Under the pieces are notes generated by a model. It searched no databases. It was not told the DNA's origin and worked only from the letters and a program-made list of their open reading frames with translations. The position numbers and the translations under genes are program-made. 64,000 nt of DNA from Aneurinibacillus sp. Ricciae_BoGa-3 (lineage in GTDB: Bacteria > Bacillota > Bacilli > Aneurinibacillales > Aneurinibacillaceae), in contig NZ_CP116887.1 of the NCBI RefSeq assembly GCF_028421645.1, forward strand, positions 1,986,001 through 2,050,000. The letters run 5' to 3'. This document shows positions 25,231 through 34,819 of this stretch, piece by piece. The stretch's first letter is position 1. Every line of letters starts with the position of its first letter.

Positions 25231-27333
25231 ATGGCTGACTCGTTAAATGGAAAGCGGGCAAAAATGGAATGGAGTTCCTACAAGACTCTCGTATTATACT
25301 TTTTGTTGCTGTCCTTTTACTTCATTATTACAAACCAACTGTTACTAGCGTATTCCTTACATCCAAAGTTGCTTAGTTTTATTCATCTTATGGAAGATCT
25401 ATTCTTTGTTGTTATTAGCAGTTTAATTCTCTATAGGATTATCAAAATAAAGAGAAAAAAGATCGAAGCTTCTCACCGAAAGTTAGAAGAAAACCAAAAA
25501 ACACTATATACACTAATTAATAATATCCCCGATCTCGTTTATTTAAAAAATGAGAAAGGCGAATGGATAGAAGCTAATGAATCGGCTGTTCGTTTTTTTA
25601 AAATAGACAATTCCTCATATAAAGGCAAAATCAGCGCAATTATCATTAATCCATATAAAGACAAGGCGAGTTTTGCATCTGTTTGCGAACGTACGGATTA
25701 TGAGGCTTGGACCAGTAAAAAAAGTGTTCGCTATGAACAAATTCTTGAAAAAGACGGTACTTCTAAAACTTACGATGTGATTAAGGTGCCTATTTTTGAT
25801 TCTGATGGCGAACCCAAAGTACTTGTGGTAACAGCACGAGATATAACAGAAAGAAAGTTAACAGAAAGCAAATTAAAAGAAAGTGAACAACGATATGAAA
25901 GTCTTTATAATTCAATAAGTGGTGGAGTTATTCTAAAAGATGCTGAAGGAAACGTTTTGCATGCCAATAAAGAAGCTTGTAAAATATTTGGAGTTGATCC
26001 TGAAGAAATTCATGGTACTAATCTTAGCTCCTGGAAATTTTTCAAACATGACGGTTCTATTCTCCCCATTCATGAGCACCCATATATGATTGCTCTTCAT
26101 ACGGGACAACGTATACGAAATTTTATAATGGGCGTTCAATTTTCCAAACAATCGCCGTATCGTTGGATTTTAGCAAATTGTGAACCTATATCTAATACAG
26201 CAAACGATCCGCCTAGAAAGGTTCTTTGTACATTCTTAGATGTTACAAGTTTAAAAGAAATACAAGAAAAACTTAAAGAAAGTGAAGAACGCTATCGTCT
26301 TTTAGTTGAGCACTCATTGGACAAAATCATCGTCTTAAACAAAGACGGATTTTGCTTTATCAATAAAGAAGGAGCCATTATGATGGGTGCACAAACACCT
26401 GAGGAAATAATAGGAAAAAATTCAACCGATTTTATCCCAAAAGATTACCAAAACTATATAAAAAGTATTATCGAAAAAGTACAAAGAGAAAAAGTAGTCA
26501 TCGGACCATCACAGCATGAAATTGTTACATTAGATAATAGAGTAATCGACCTGGAAACAATCTTTATTCCAATTACTTATGAGGGAGAACCAGCATCTTT
26601 ATGTGTAAGTCGTAACATCACAGAAAGGAAAAGAACAGAGGAAGCTCTTAGAAAAGCAGATACTCTTTCTATTGCTGGAAACCTAGCAGCTGGCGTAGCT
26701 CATGAAGTTCGAAATCCATTAACTGTTATACGGGGTTTCATTCAGTTGTTCAAACAACAAGATAAAAAGAACACTCAATACTTTGATCTTATATTGGATG
26801 AAGTAAATCGAATCGAATTGATTATCAGCGAATTTTTGATGCTTTCCAAACCCCAATCACATATTTTTAAAGAGAATTCTATTCAAAAAATTATTCAACA
26901 TACAGTCACATTATTTGAAACACAAGTGATTATGAAAAACATTAACATTGTTACAGCATACGATGACGATCTCCCTCTGATAGAGTGTGAAGAAAATCAA
27001 CTGAAACAAGTCTTTATAAACCTTTTAAAAAATGCAATGGAAGCGATGCCAAACGAAGGAACAATCTCAGTAAAAGTAAAAAGACAAGAGAACGGCATTG
27101 TCATTCACTTTACTGATCAAGGGTGTGGCATTCCACCTGAGAAAATCACAAAATTAGGAGAACCTTTTTATACTACCAAAGAAAAAGGCACTGGCCTAGG
27201 ATTAATGGTAAGCTACAACATTATTAAAAATCACAAAGGAACGGTAAATATAATAAGTAAGCCAGGTGAAGGAACCTCATTTGAAATTTTTCTTCCACTC
27301 AATCGTAAGTCTGTTTCATTGGAAAAAAACTAG
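25231..27333 (+). CDS. PAS-domain sensor histidine kinase (sporulation-kinase-like)
   Basis: This 700-residue membrane-anchored kinase has two N-terminal membrane helices (about 18-38 and 52-72). Three PAS domains follow (about 88-212, 222-345, 350-470), two of them ending in the typical DITERK/NITERK. The HisKA domain carries the phosphorylated His near residue 491 in AHEVRNP. The ATPase domain shows N-box NLLKNAMEAM, G1 DQGCGIPPE, F-box EPFYTTKEKG and G2 GTGLGL. It has no receiver and no adjacent response regulator, as in orphan KinA-E kinases that feed the Spo0F phosphorelay. GGAGG precedes ATG 25231 and a terminator follows at 27375. Confidence 0.92.
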   Translation: MADSLNGKRAKMEWSSYKTLVLYFLLLSFYFIITNQLLLAYSLHPKLLSFIHLMEDLFFVVISSLILYRIIKIKRKKIEASHRKLEENQKTLYTLINNIPDLVYLKNEKGEWIEANESAVRFFKIDNSSYKGKISAIIINPYKDKASFASVCERTDYEAWTSKKSVRYEQILEKDGTSKTYDVIKVPIFDSDGEPKVLVVTARDITERKLTESKLKESEQRYESLYNSISGGVILKDAEGNVLHANKEACKIFGVDPEEIHGTNLSSWKFFKHDGSILPIHEHPYMIALHTGQRIRNFIMGVQFSKQSPYRWILANCEPISNTANDPPRKVLCTFLDVTSLKEIQEKLKESEERYRLLVEHSLDKIIVLNKDGFCFINKEGAIMMGAQTPEEIIGKNSTDFIPKDYQNYIKSIIEKVQREKVVIGPSQHEIVTLDNRVIDLETIFIPITYEGEPASLCVSRNITERKRTEEALRKADTLSIAGNLAAGVAHEVRNPLTVIRGFIQLFKQQDKKNTQYFDLILDEVNRIELIISEFLMLSKPQSHIFKENSIQKIIQHTVTLFETQVIMKNINIVTAYDDDLPLIECEENQLKQVFINLLKNAMEAMPNEGTISVKVKRQENGIVIHFTDQGCGIPPEKITKLGEPFYTTKEKGTGLGLMVSYNIIKNHKGTVNIISKPGEGTSFEIFLPLNRKSVSLEKN

Positions 27334-27374
27334 CTGTGCATTCTTACTATTTAAAGACTTTAATTAATTTATCA

Positions 27375-27399
27375 AGGGCCATTTTATGGCTCTTTTTTT
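27375..27399 (+). terminator. Terminator of the histidine kinase gene
   Basis: AGGGCCA and TGGCTCT form a stem with a five-base loop followed by TTTTTTT. The next 300 bases (27400-27698) contain no convincing gene. Confidence 0.8.
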
Positions 27400-27698
27400 C
27401 GACGAAATTCAATCCTTTTTGACTGATGGGCGGTGCAAGCAAAGTGATTAATTCGAGCATTAGCTCACCTATCATCATTGCTTTTACCACTGCGTTGAAT
27501 AAAAACAATGCTAACGAAAAGACCCTTAAGTAGTTGTTTTTACGTGAAAATTCAATCAAGAAAGCGTTTTTAAGGAAGTTCGTGTGTTACTCAAATATAA
27601 TCTTGTGTAAAAACGAGAACAAGAATGTGTGTGTCCAAGACGCGGGGGTTAATCCGACTTGGTAAGAGGCCTTAAATTTTTAAATGTAGAAGGTGTAT

Positions 27699-27962
27699 TT
27701 AATTTCCGGGTCCACCTTCGCTTGACCACCCCATACCTTGCCAACCTGCTCCATGTGAACCGCCTACTGGCCAACCGGTGCCCGACCACCCAGCTGCAGA
27801 GTATGCTCCATCTGACCAATCATCTGTACCTGAGCTTTCCCAAACAGTGTGATACGAATGCTTTAAACGGTCATACAGCTGCGGGTTATCATACTTGTAT
27901 TTTTTCCTTAATAATCCATACAATTTCGCTTTTTTGAGGTGATACTTTAACCTATCTCCCAT
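27699..27962 (-). CDS. Small Gly/Trp-rich protein, unrecognised
   Basis: The 87-residue protein has a basic N-terminal half (KYHLKKAKLYGLLRKKYKYD) and a Gly-Trp-Ser-rich C-terminal half (GWSGTGWPVGGSHGAGWQGM). GGGAGCC lies six bases before the ATG in the coding direction. Composition is like that of small spore-associated or secreted structural proteins, but I do not recognise the family. The reading is clean and the composition is biased in only one frame, which supports a real gene. Confidence 0.5.
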   Translation of the reverse strand: MGDRLKYHLKKAKLYGLLRKKYKYDNPQLYDRLKHSYHTVWESSGTDDWSDGAYSAAGWSGTGWPVGGSHGAGWQGMGWSSEGGPGN

Positions 27963-28189
27963 TTTCTTGGCTCCCCAATCTTTTCTTTAGTTACGAAATT
28001 ATACATATGCGGAGGAGTAAGAGGGTGTATCGGCGTTTGTCCATTTAGTCCTTTATTATTCCGGATATCCACACAGGATGTTAAAAAGCGGGTCGACATA
28101 TAAATCCGGCCGTGAAAAAAAGAGCCGGGAAATCCAAAGGAGTTGGAGCCGGAATTGTTAATACAGCTCTTATAAAAGTGAAAATGCAA

Positions 28190-28459
28190 GCTACATATAA
28201 ATGTGTCACAAACCAGCTCCTTTTTCCCATCAAATGGCGACGAATCTGGAGATTTTCAATTTTCGTAATGGAACATTGCCAACGACTCGATCCGCTGGAA
28301 TATTCCTTTGGAACCAGACCTGCATAGGACATCAATTGCCGTGGATTTATAAAACGAGAAAACTGTCCAATCTCCGCCACTAACGTGACGGCTGTGACTT
28401 CGGCTACACCCCGTAAGGTTTGTAAGGCCTGAATCACCGGTTGGCATTGGCATTTTGCT
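28190..28459 (-). mobile_element. IS110-family transposase C-terminal fragment
   Basis: The minus strand reads VIQALQTLRGVAEVTAVTLV, then FINPRQLMSYAGLVPKEYSS and GSSRWQCSITKIENLQIRR. This is the conserved C-terminal (transposase_20) part of IS110/IS116/IS902 transposases. The N-terminal DEDD domain is missing and the end is degraded, so this is an inactive scrap. Confidence 0.8.
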
Positions 28460-29011
28460 TAAAAGATTTTAGGAAGCGAGGTGGAAGAACAGCTGAAGCT
28501 TTACGTAAGTGAGTGGAGACCACCACCCACAAGGGCAGCGGCTTACTTTGGTTCGTACTAAATGGGGATAATGAGGGTGTTCAAGTATTATCAAATCATG
28601 TCATTTGTTTAAACTGAATTCCCAACGAACAATTTGTATGATCCCTGTTAACGGATCTCGTTCCCAAACAGCTGTAACAATCTCGGATGCAAGGATACTT
28701 CCTGACACTAACTTTCAACCCTTTCCACTGTAATCCTATAAGATAATGTGAAAGTGGTGGAATAGGTAACGGCGGATGAACTAGGAGCTATAGCACAACG
28801 TTTCTATGCCGGGGGTGTCTGTAATGACTTGGTTTAGCACTGTTTAGTGTTGTGGAGAAGGAACTTGTTGCAACAGGAGGGCAACAAAGAAGGTATTCAA
28901 CAGTCAAAGGGGTACACAGGCAAATTGAATGATATCGAACTTGAAAAATGTAAAGGCTATTTAGAAATACAAAAAACCACTGGAATTAATTCGCATGACA
29001 GGTAGCAAGCT
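28460..29011. other. Stretch without an intact gene
   Basis: I see only stop-ridden fragments here. One open run at about 28760-28990 (plus strand) contains GAIAQRFYAGGVCNDLV followed by a stop. The stretch is consistent with decayed insertion or plasmid-type DNA. Confidence 0.3.
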
Positions 29012-29689
29012 TTACTGTATATATTCTTGAGCTTTATTTGCATTTACCTCAATAGACATACGTCCTGTACGTATTATTTCCTCTTTTGATAATTGTTTTA
29101 GAATCATTGTAACTGACTCCCTCGTAGCTCCAACCATATTTGCCAGTTCCTGATGAGTCAAGGGAAAATCAATCTTATGATAGTTGCCATCTTTTATACC
29201 AAACTGCTTAGCTAACTTCATTAATAAATGAAGTACCCGGTCTCGTAAGTCTCCCAGAGCAAGCTGTTCAAGAAGGGCATCACGTTCTTTTAAGCGTTCA
29301 CTTAATAATTTCAAAAAATTTAGTGCCAACTTAGGACGAGAGGTTAGAAACGTTTCAAACTGCTCTTTTCCTAAAGAACATAACAAGGTTTTCTCCATAG
29401 TTTCAATATAGATATCCCGTGTCCCCAATGAAAAGGAGTCAATTTCTCCGAAAATGTTTCCTTTGCCTAATATACCTAATGTAAACTGCTTTCCTTCCGC
29501 ATTAACTTTATAAAGCCGGAGTTTTCCTTCCTTAACAATATACAGTCCTTCATGGAAGGTTTCTGGTGTTTGGATAAGTGTATGACTCTGTATAGTAGAC
29601 ATGGGACCCATCTTTTCAATTTCCATTAGATCTTCCATGGGTAGGGTATTAAATAGGCTAATTTGTGATAAATACCATAACTTATTCAT
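29012..29689 (-). CDS. Crp/Fnr-family transcriptional regulator
   Basis: The 225-residue protein has a cyclic-nucleotide-binding-like beta barrel (about 15-130, with LYIVKEGKLRLYKV and GKGNIFGEIDSF). A long dimerisation helix follows, then a C-terminal helix-turn-helix (LTHQELANMVGATRESVTMI). It has no N-terminal cysteine cluster, so it is not an iron-sulphur Fnr. It overlaps the glutaredoxin-like gene by 8 bases and follows it, so the pair is one operon. That suggests a redox-, metal- or nitric-oxide-responsive role, though the signal is not readable. Confidence 0.9.
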   Translation of the reverse strand: MNKLWYLSQISLFNTLPMEDLMEIEKMGPMSTIQSHTLIQTPETFHEGLYIVKEGKLRLYKVNAEGKQFTLGILGKGNIFGEIDSFSLGTRDIYIETMEKTLLCSLGKEQFETFLTSRPKLALNFLKLLSERLKERDALLEQLALGDLRDRVLHLLMKLAKQFGIKDGNYHKIDFPLTHQELANMVGATRESVTMILKQLSKEEIIRTGRMSIEVNANKAQEYIQ

Positions 29690-29918
29690 TTTTCTCCTCC
29701 AGTACTTTTTCTATTTTGGCTCGTTCAAAAGTGTGAAAAACCTGATTTTCAATCACGATAAGCGGTGTGGCAATTCCTCCTAGTGTAATCATTTCTTTAA
29801 ACCCTTCTTGATTGTACGTAACATTAATTTGCTTTACATTCAACTCTTTTTCAAAGAAGTATTGAATGGCTTCTCTGCATGAAAAGCAGTGATCACTTAC
29901 ATATATTTTTATTTCCAT
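29682..29918 (-). CDS. Glutaredoxin-like small thiol protein
   Basis: This 78-residue protein has a single thioredoxin-fold domain with CFSC at residues 11-14 and the cis-proline segment GIATPLIVI. It resembles NrdH/glutaredoxin-type dithiol reductases. ATG at 29918 is preceded by GGGTGATC in the coding direction. It is translated ahead of, and overlaps, the Crp-family regulator, so the two are probably regulated together. The 180 bp upstream show no gene. Confidence 0.85.
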   Translation of the reverse strand: MEIKIYVSDHCFSCREAIQYFFEKELNVKQINVTYNQEGFKEMITLGGIATPLIVIENQVFHTFERAKIEKVLEEKNE

Positions 29919-30097
29919 TTTGGATCACCCATATATAAAGGTTTATTTTATACATCATTATACTCTTCTTTTAGTTTTAACCTTTGTGAAGTAAATTACA
30001 TTTAAAATTTTGTTGTTATGTAATCCATCTTACAGAGTAATCCCTCTAAAAATAAGTAAACAAATAATCATCCATTTTTAATGGAGGGAGGAAGCGA

Positions 30098-30700
30098 GTG
30101 TCGAATTTAGAGATTATTAATATAGAAAAGCATTATGGAAAGACAAAGGGGGATGCTTCCCCTCTCTTTTCGTTAAGGCCGGTGAGGTTGACTGTAGAGG
30201 AAGGGGAATTTTTTGCGTTGCTTGGTCCTTCCGGATGCGGAATAACAACACTACTGAAAGTAATGGAATTGAGTGGTGGTCAACAGCAGCGGTATCTCTA
30301 GCACGTGCCATTGTGTCTAAACCAAAATTGCTGCTTATGGATGAACCATTTAGTGCACTTGACCCTGGTCTACGTGATGAAATGAGGGAATTAGTGAAAC
30401 GAATCCATCAGTAATATAAAATAACAATTTTGTTTGTAACGCATGACTAGGAAGAGCCGTAACCCATGATGCGTTATCTTACATAAAAGATAAATTTTCA
30501 GATGACAATCTAAGGACTCTTCAAGGGACCCTTACGGAAATTTCGTTTCGTAAAGGATTTTACCACATGAGCGTGGTAGGTTCTACTATTATCGACGTGC
30601 TTGAGAAACCGGGAGGAGCTTCATTTCCCAATCAAGGGGATTCCATTATGATCCACTTTGATATCCGGCAAGCTTGTTTTATTCCGCAATTTCACTAAAA
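30098..30700 (+). pseudogene. ABC transporter ATP-binding protein, deleted and frameshifted
   Basis: From GTG 30098 (ribosome binding site GGAGGGAGG) the sequence reads as an importer ATPase with [15 protein letters not shown]. The Walker A lysine codon is changed (GCGITT). It jumps directly to the signature SGGQQQR, losing about 80 residues. A frame change follows, then [22 protein letters not shown], stops, and a TOBE-like end containing DVLEKPGGASFPNQGD. Loss of the P-loop lysine, the deletion and the stops make it non-functional. It belongs to the PotA/CysA/PhnT-like group. Confidence 0.85.
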
Positions 30701-30717
30701 GAAAGGAGGGAAGAATA

Positions 30718-31060
30718 ATGCTTGATACACACGCAAGGCAATGGGTGCAACCCATAATTGCAGAAACAGCCAAATTCTTAATCAAACTGGGATTGACGGC
30801 AAATCAAGTCACATGGATTGCATTATTGCTTGGGGTGCAACCGGATTCTTAATTTATATAAGTCATCCGTATCTAGCGTTTATTATACTCTGGATATCCG
30901 GATATTTGGACGCGGTGGACGGTTCTATCGCTGCCGCATTGGCTGTTATGGACAACAGGAATTTTTTTGGTTGTTGAATTGTTTACGGCATTGCAACGTC
31001 TGATGGAAGCCAGGAGGATTTTAAAGAAAGGATAAATATGGCGTCGTCGTCACTCCTATT
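30718..31060 (+). pseudogene. CDP-alcohol phosphatidyltransferase, broken
   Basis: ATG 30718 after AAAGGAGGG begins LDTHARQWVQPIIAETAKFL, then LTANQVTWIALLLG, the usual beginning of this membrane family. The frame then shifts, and the motif region reads GYLDAVDGSIAAALAVMDNR where DGxxAR and further Asp residues are expected. The end is degraded. It followed the ABC gene closely, so the two probably formed one operon before decay. The rest of 31061-31363 holds no gene. Confidence 0.7.
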
Positions 31061-31363
31061 TTTAATGGTCAATCATAGTTACCGAGGAAAGGGAATGGGC
31101 TATTGTAATCTATCTTACAGAAGGAGTGCGAACAACTGTTTTATCATAAGAGAGAAGGAGGGCAATGAGCATGTTCGAAATTAACGGAAATCAATAGTAT
31201 AGAAGATTGGAACACATCTCACTGGAATATTACCCGGAAAAACATCTCAGAAGTACTGGACTAAGTATCAGTGTGAATCTTTTATCTTCATCAGCAGGGA
31301 TAAACTAAGTAGAGAATAACCATGATAAAAATGTAAAAAGTACGAATCACGGAGGAATATAAA

Positions 31364-31801
31364 ATGCCAAAAATTATTGAAAGAGTGACTGCTGTTTCAC
31401 AAGGTATGCAAACAAAAGTCCGTTCGAAAAATCATGAATTAATTATCGATGAACCCCCTGCGATGGGCGGAAAAGATACTGGATCTAACCCACTTGGAAC
31501 GCTGCTTAGCGCGCTCGCTGGATGTGAAAATGTGATTGCAAATATGGTGGCCAAAGAAATTAACTTTGATCTACAAAGCATTGAATTTGATATCCGGGGT
31601 GAGTTTGACCCGCGTGGATTAATGGGTGATCCTAACGTTCGACCTTACTTTCAAAAAGTAACGATTAATGCAAAAGTGAAAACAAGCGAATCCGAAGAAC
31701 GAGTACAAGAACTCCAGGAAAAAACCGATTTGCGCTGTCCGGTTTATACAACCCTAAAAGCGGCGAATGTGGACCTCGTACCCAATTGGGTAAAAGCCTA
31801 A
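31364..31801 (+). CDS. OsmC-family peroxide-reducing protein
   Basis: The 145-residue protein matches the OsmC/Ohr fold with the redox cysteines Cys54 (LAGCENV) and Cys125 (LRCPVY). Such proteins reduce organic hydroperoxides or bind thiol adducts in the cytosol. Ribosome binding site GGAGG lies nine bases before ATG 31364. It is 41 bp upstream of the dehalogenase gene and probably co-transcribed with it, ending at the strong terminator 32516-32558. Confidence 0.92.
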   Translation: MPKIIERVTAVSQGMQTKVRSKNHELIIDEPPAMGGKDTGSNPLGTLLSALAGCENVIANMVAKEINFDLQSIEFDIRGEFDPRGLMGDPNVRPYFQKVTINAKVKTSESEERVQELQEKTDLRCPVYTTLKAANVDLVPNWVKA

Positions 31802-31842
31802 CACTTGCAAAAAAACTTTATTACCCTTTGAGGAGGCTCATA

Positions 31843-32514
31843 ATGAGCATATCAGATGTAAAAACCATTATTTTTGACGTATATGGAACATTGTTTGACG
31901 TTCATTCTGTCATTCAGAAATGTGAGGAGCTTTATCCAGGACGGGGTCAACAAATTAGCGAGCTTTGGCGTACTAAGCAGCTTGACTATGCATTTACACG
32001 GCATATTATCGGGCGCTACCGTCCGTTTGACGAAATTACAAAAAATGCTCTTCAGTATGTTTGCGAGCAATTGGGGGTGTCACTTACCGGACAAAACGAA
32101 CAGGAACTCCTGCAGGCCTATTTGAAACTTTCTCCGTATGAAGAAGTACCCCAGGCGCTCAAACAATTAGCAGGCAGTTATCAGCTTGCTGTTTTGTCAA
32201 ACGGCTCACCTAGCATGCTTCTTCCGTTAGTGGAATATCACCAGCTCAACCCATACTTCAGCCAAGTTATTACTGTAGATGACGTGAAACAGTATAAGCC
32301 TTCACCTGCAGCTTATAACTATGCGTTAGAACAGTTAGACTGCAGAAGAGAAGAAGTCCTATTTCTTTCTTCGAACACATGGGATATTACAGGTGCAGCT
32401 AGTTTTGGATTCCAGACAGCTTGGGTAAATCGAAAAAATGCTGTGTTTGACTATATGGGTCAAAAACCGAAACAAATCATTTCTAATTTAGATGAATTAG
32501 TTAGCATTATGTAA
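31843..32514 (+). CDS. Haloacid dehalogenase type II (L-2-haloacid dehalogenase-like)
   Basis: The 223-residue HAD enzyme has nucleophile Asp12 in IIFDVYGTLFD, the Ser/Asn motif LSNGSPSML, the Lys motif KPSPAAY and SSNTWDITGA. The last motif, with Trp in the final loop, marks the type II haloacid dehalogenase branch that hydrolyses 2-haloalkanoic acids to 2-hydroxy acids. ATG 31843 follows AGGAGG; an in-frame ATG at 31786 lies inside osmC and is less likely. It could alternatively be a phosphatase, but the loop residues favour dehalogenase chemistry. Confidence 0.88.
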   Translation: MSISDVKTIIFDVYGTLFDVHSVIQKCEELYPGRGQQISELWRTKQLDYAFTRHIIGRYRPFDEITKNALQYVCEQLGVSLTGQNEQELLQAYLKLSPYEEVPQALKQLAGSYQLAVLSNGSPSMLLPLVEYHQLNPYFSQVITVDDVKQYKPSPAAYNYALEQLDCRREEVLFLSSNTWDITGAASFGFQTAWVNRKNAVFDYMGQKPKQIISNLDELVSIM

Positions 32515-32515
32515 A

Positions 32516-32558
32516 CTGAAAGGCTTGCTATATTTATAGCAAGCCTTTCAGTTTTTTT
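32516..32558 (+). terminator. Strong rho-independent terminator
   Basis: CTGAAAGGCTTGCTATA pairs perfectly with its complement to give a 17-bp stem followed by TTTTTTT. It closes the osmC-dehalogenase operon. Confidence 0.95.
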
Positions 32559-32596
32559 ATACAGTAAAAAGATATATATTGACCTTGTACTTAAGT

Positions 32597-32698
32597 GAAA
32601 TTGACAAGTTTTTGGGTGTTATCGATCGGAATGAAGCAAAGTGCAGTGATATTTATGACTTCACGGTTAAGAAGTTAGAAGACATACAACGGGAATAA
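32597..32698 (+). pseudogene. merR C-terminal fragment
   Basis: The last 33 codons before merA read EIDKFLGVIDRNEAKC, then [13 protein letters not shown] and a stop. This matches the dimerisation-helix region of MerR, including the mercury-binding Cys equivalent (EAKC). The DNA-binding domain and most of the protein are absent. The fragment shows that a merR-merA arrangement existed before a deletion ending at the dehalogenase terminator. Confidence 0.75.
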
Positions 32699-32717
32699 AG
32701 TGAAGGAGGAATTTAAA

Positions 32718-34358
32718 ATGAAAAAATACCGAGTTAAAGTTGAAGGAATGACCTGTACGGGTTGTGAAGAGCATGTTTCTGTTGCTCTTGAAAACATAGG
32801 TGCAAAGAGTATTGAAGCAAATTTTCGCCGCGGGGAAGCTGTGTTTGAGTTACCAAATGATGTAGAGGTTGAAACAGCGAAAAAAGCAATCACTGAAGCA
32901 AATTATCAACCAGGAGCTGATGAAGAAATACAATCGCAAGAAAAAGTAGTGTTAGATGATGAAGGTGATTATGACTACATCATCATTGGTTCGGGTGGTG
33001 CAGCCTTTTCATCCGCTATTAAAGCCGTGGAATATGGCGCAAAAGTGGCGATGATCGAACGTGGAACGGTGGGTGGAACATGTGTTAATATCGGCTGTGT
33101 TCCTTCTAAAACCCTGTTAAGAGCAGGGGAAATCAATTATTTAGCGAAAAATAATCCGTTTATTGGATTACACACCTCAGCATCAGATGCTGATATAGCA
33201 CTCTTACTAAAGCAAAAAAATGAATTGGTCACTGAGCTTCGTAATCAAAAGTATGTGAATTTAATTGATGAGTACGGTTTTGAATTAATAAAAGGTGAAG
33301 CAAGATTTGTAGATGAAAAAACAGTGGAAGTGAATGGCAAGCAAATCACTGCGAAACGATTTTTAATAGCCACAGGTGCTTCTCCATCTGTTCCAATTAT
33401 TGCTGGGTTAGAGAATGTAGATTATTTAACAAGCACTTCTTTGCTGGAATTAAAAAAAGTTCCAAAGCGGCTTACGGTTATAGGCTCTGGATATATAGGC
33501 ATGGAATTAGGACAACTATTTCATCATTTAGGTGCAGAAGTAACGTTGATGCAAAGAAGCGAGCGCCTGTTAAAAGAATACGATCCTGAAGTTTCGGAAG
33601 TCATTACGCAAGCATTTACAGAGCAAGGTATCAATGTAATGACCGGCGTAACCTATGAACGAATAGAACAAGATGGAGACATTAAAAAAGTTTATGTTGA
33701 GATAAACGGTAAAAAGCGAATTATCGAAGCAGAACAATTGCTAGTTGCAACAGGACGAACACCGAATACAGAAACCTTGAATTTACCAGAAGCTGGCGTT
33801 AAAGTTGGCTCCCGTGGTGAAATCGTTATTGATGAATATTGCAAAACTACTAATGCGCGAATTTATTCAGCTGGAGATGTAACACTTGGTCCACAATTTG
33901 TTTATGTAGCTGCTTATCAAGGTGGGCTTGCCGCGGATAATGCCATCGGAGGACTCAAACGAAAGGCAAATTTAGAAGTTGTTCCGGGTGTTACGTTTAC
34001 TACTCCGTCGATTGCAACGGTTGGTATAACTGAACAACAGGCAAGAGAAAAAGGCCTTGAAATTAAAACATCCGTTTTGCCGTTAAATTCCGTACCAAGA
34101 GCACTCGTTAATCGGGAAACGACAGGTGTTTTTAAATTAATAGTAGATGCAAAAACTCTTAAAATATTAGGAGCTCACGTTGTTGCTGAAAATGCAGGAG
34201 ATGTTATATATGCTGCGACATTGGCTGTAAAGGTTGGATTAACCGTGGAAGATATTCGGGACAGTCTTGCGCCTTATTTAACAATGGCTGAAGGATTAAA
34301 ATTGGCAGCTCTCACTTTAGATAAGGACGTTTCCAAATTATCTTGTTGTGCAGGATAG
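32718..34358 (+). CDS. merA: Mercuric reductase
   Basis: This 546-residue flavoprotein reduces Hg(II) to Hg(0) with NADPH. It has an N-terminal heavy-metal domain with GMTCTGC (Cys13, Cys16), FAD site [12 protein letters not shown], redox disulphide CVNIGC (Cys122/127), NADPH site [12 protein letters not shown], and the C-terminal vicinal cysteine pair in LSCCAG that hands over Hg. All functional residues are present, so the enzyme should be active. ATG 32718 follows GGAGG. No merT/merP or merB is present and merR is only a fragment, so regulation is probably lost or constitutive. A broken copper/redox gene stretch follows. Confidence 0.96.
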   Translation: MKKYRVKVEGMTCTGCEEHVSVALENIGAKSIEANFRRGEAVFELPNDVEVETAKKAITEANYQPGADEEIQSQEKVVLDDEGDYDYIIIGSGGAAFSSAIKAVEYGAKVAMIERGTVGGTCVNIGCVPSKTLLRAGEINYLAKNNPFIGLHTSASDADIALLLKQKNELVTELRNQKYVNLIDEYGFELIKGEARFVDEKTVEVNGKQITAKRFLIATGASPSVPIIAGLENVDYLTSTSLLELKKVPKRLTVIGSGYIGMELGQLFHHLGAEVTLMQRSERLLKEYDPEVSEVITQAFTEQGINVMTGVTYERIEQDGDIKKVYVEINGKKRIIEAEQLLVATGRTPNTETLNLPEAGVKVGSRGEIVIDEYCKTTNARIYSAGDVTLGPQFVYVAAYQGGLAADNAIGGLKRKANLEVVPGVTFTTPSIATVGITEQQAREKGLEIKTSVLPLNSVPRALVNRETTGVFKLIVDAKTLKILGAHVVAENAGDVIYAATLAVKVGLTVEDIRDSLAPYLTMAEGLKLAALTLDKDVSKLSCCAG

Positions 34359-34594
34359 TAATTCCTAAAAAAACATCCAATTAACAGTACAAGTTAATCT
34401 CCTAATATACAGGAAGCAAGGTTAAAATGATTTAGCGCACAATTACATTCTTTGAACAATTGAAACGTTACTTCAGGAAGTAAACGAATTAAGAAATCAG
34501 AAGTATCAGATGAATATCAAACGTTGGAAATAGATACATGTTGTTCACCGACAACGGATCGAAAAAGTCATTCCACCTTTGTTTTCTTTAAAAT

Positions 34595-34611
34595 ATACCT
34601 TACTACGGTAT
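34595..34611. promoter_or_regulatory. Copper-type operator candidate
   Basis: ATACC-N7-GGTAT lies about 100 bp before a copA N-terminal fragment. CsoR repressors of Bacillaceae bind similar ATACC/GGTAT inverted repeats in front of copper-export genes. No csoR gene is present in the window. Other parts of 34359-34711 show only broken frames. Confidence 0.4.
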
Positions 34612-34711
34612 AGTAATTTATTGTGTTAGCTAATTTAACCAAAAAACCTCAGGAACACTCGGGTTGTTTGATGAAACGAGTCTAATACTAAACGTAAGGA
34701 GGGATTTACAA

Positions 34712-34819
34712 ATGCTCACAGAGGCAACGGGTCGTCTGGAAACAGCTGATCATGTCGACCTGAATATAACGGGAATGACCTGTGCAGCTTGTGCCACCCG
34801 TATCGAGAAAAAGGTAGCG
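34712..34819 (+). pseudogene. copA N-terminal scrap (heavy-metal domain)
   Basis: ATG 34712, with ribosome binding site GGAGGG, begins a P-type copper ATPase N-terminus with DLNITGMTCAACATRIEK. After 36 codons it runs directly into a flavoprotein reductase, so nearly all of copA is deleted. The chimera keeps the frame briefly, until the stop at 34943. Confidence 0.7.

Noticed and set aside
27347-27559. 70-codon minus-strand frame after the histidine kinase
   Set aside because: It overlaps the kinase terminator, has no ribosome binding site and no family signal strong enough to call a transposase fragment.
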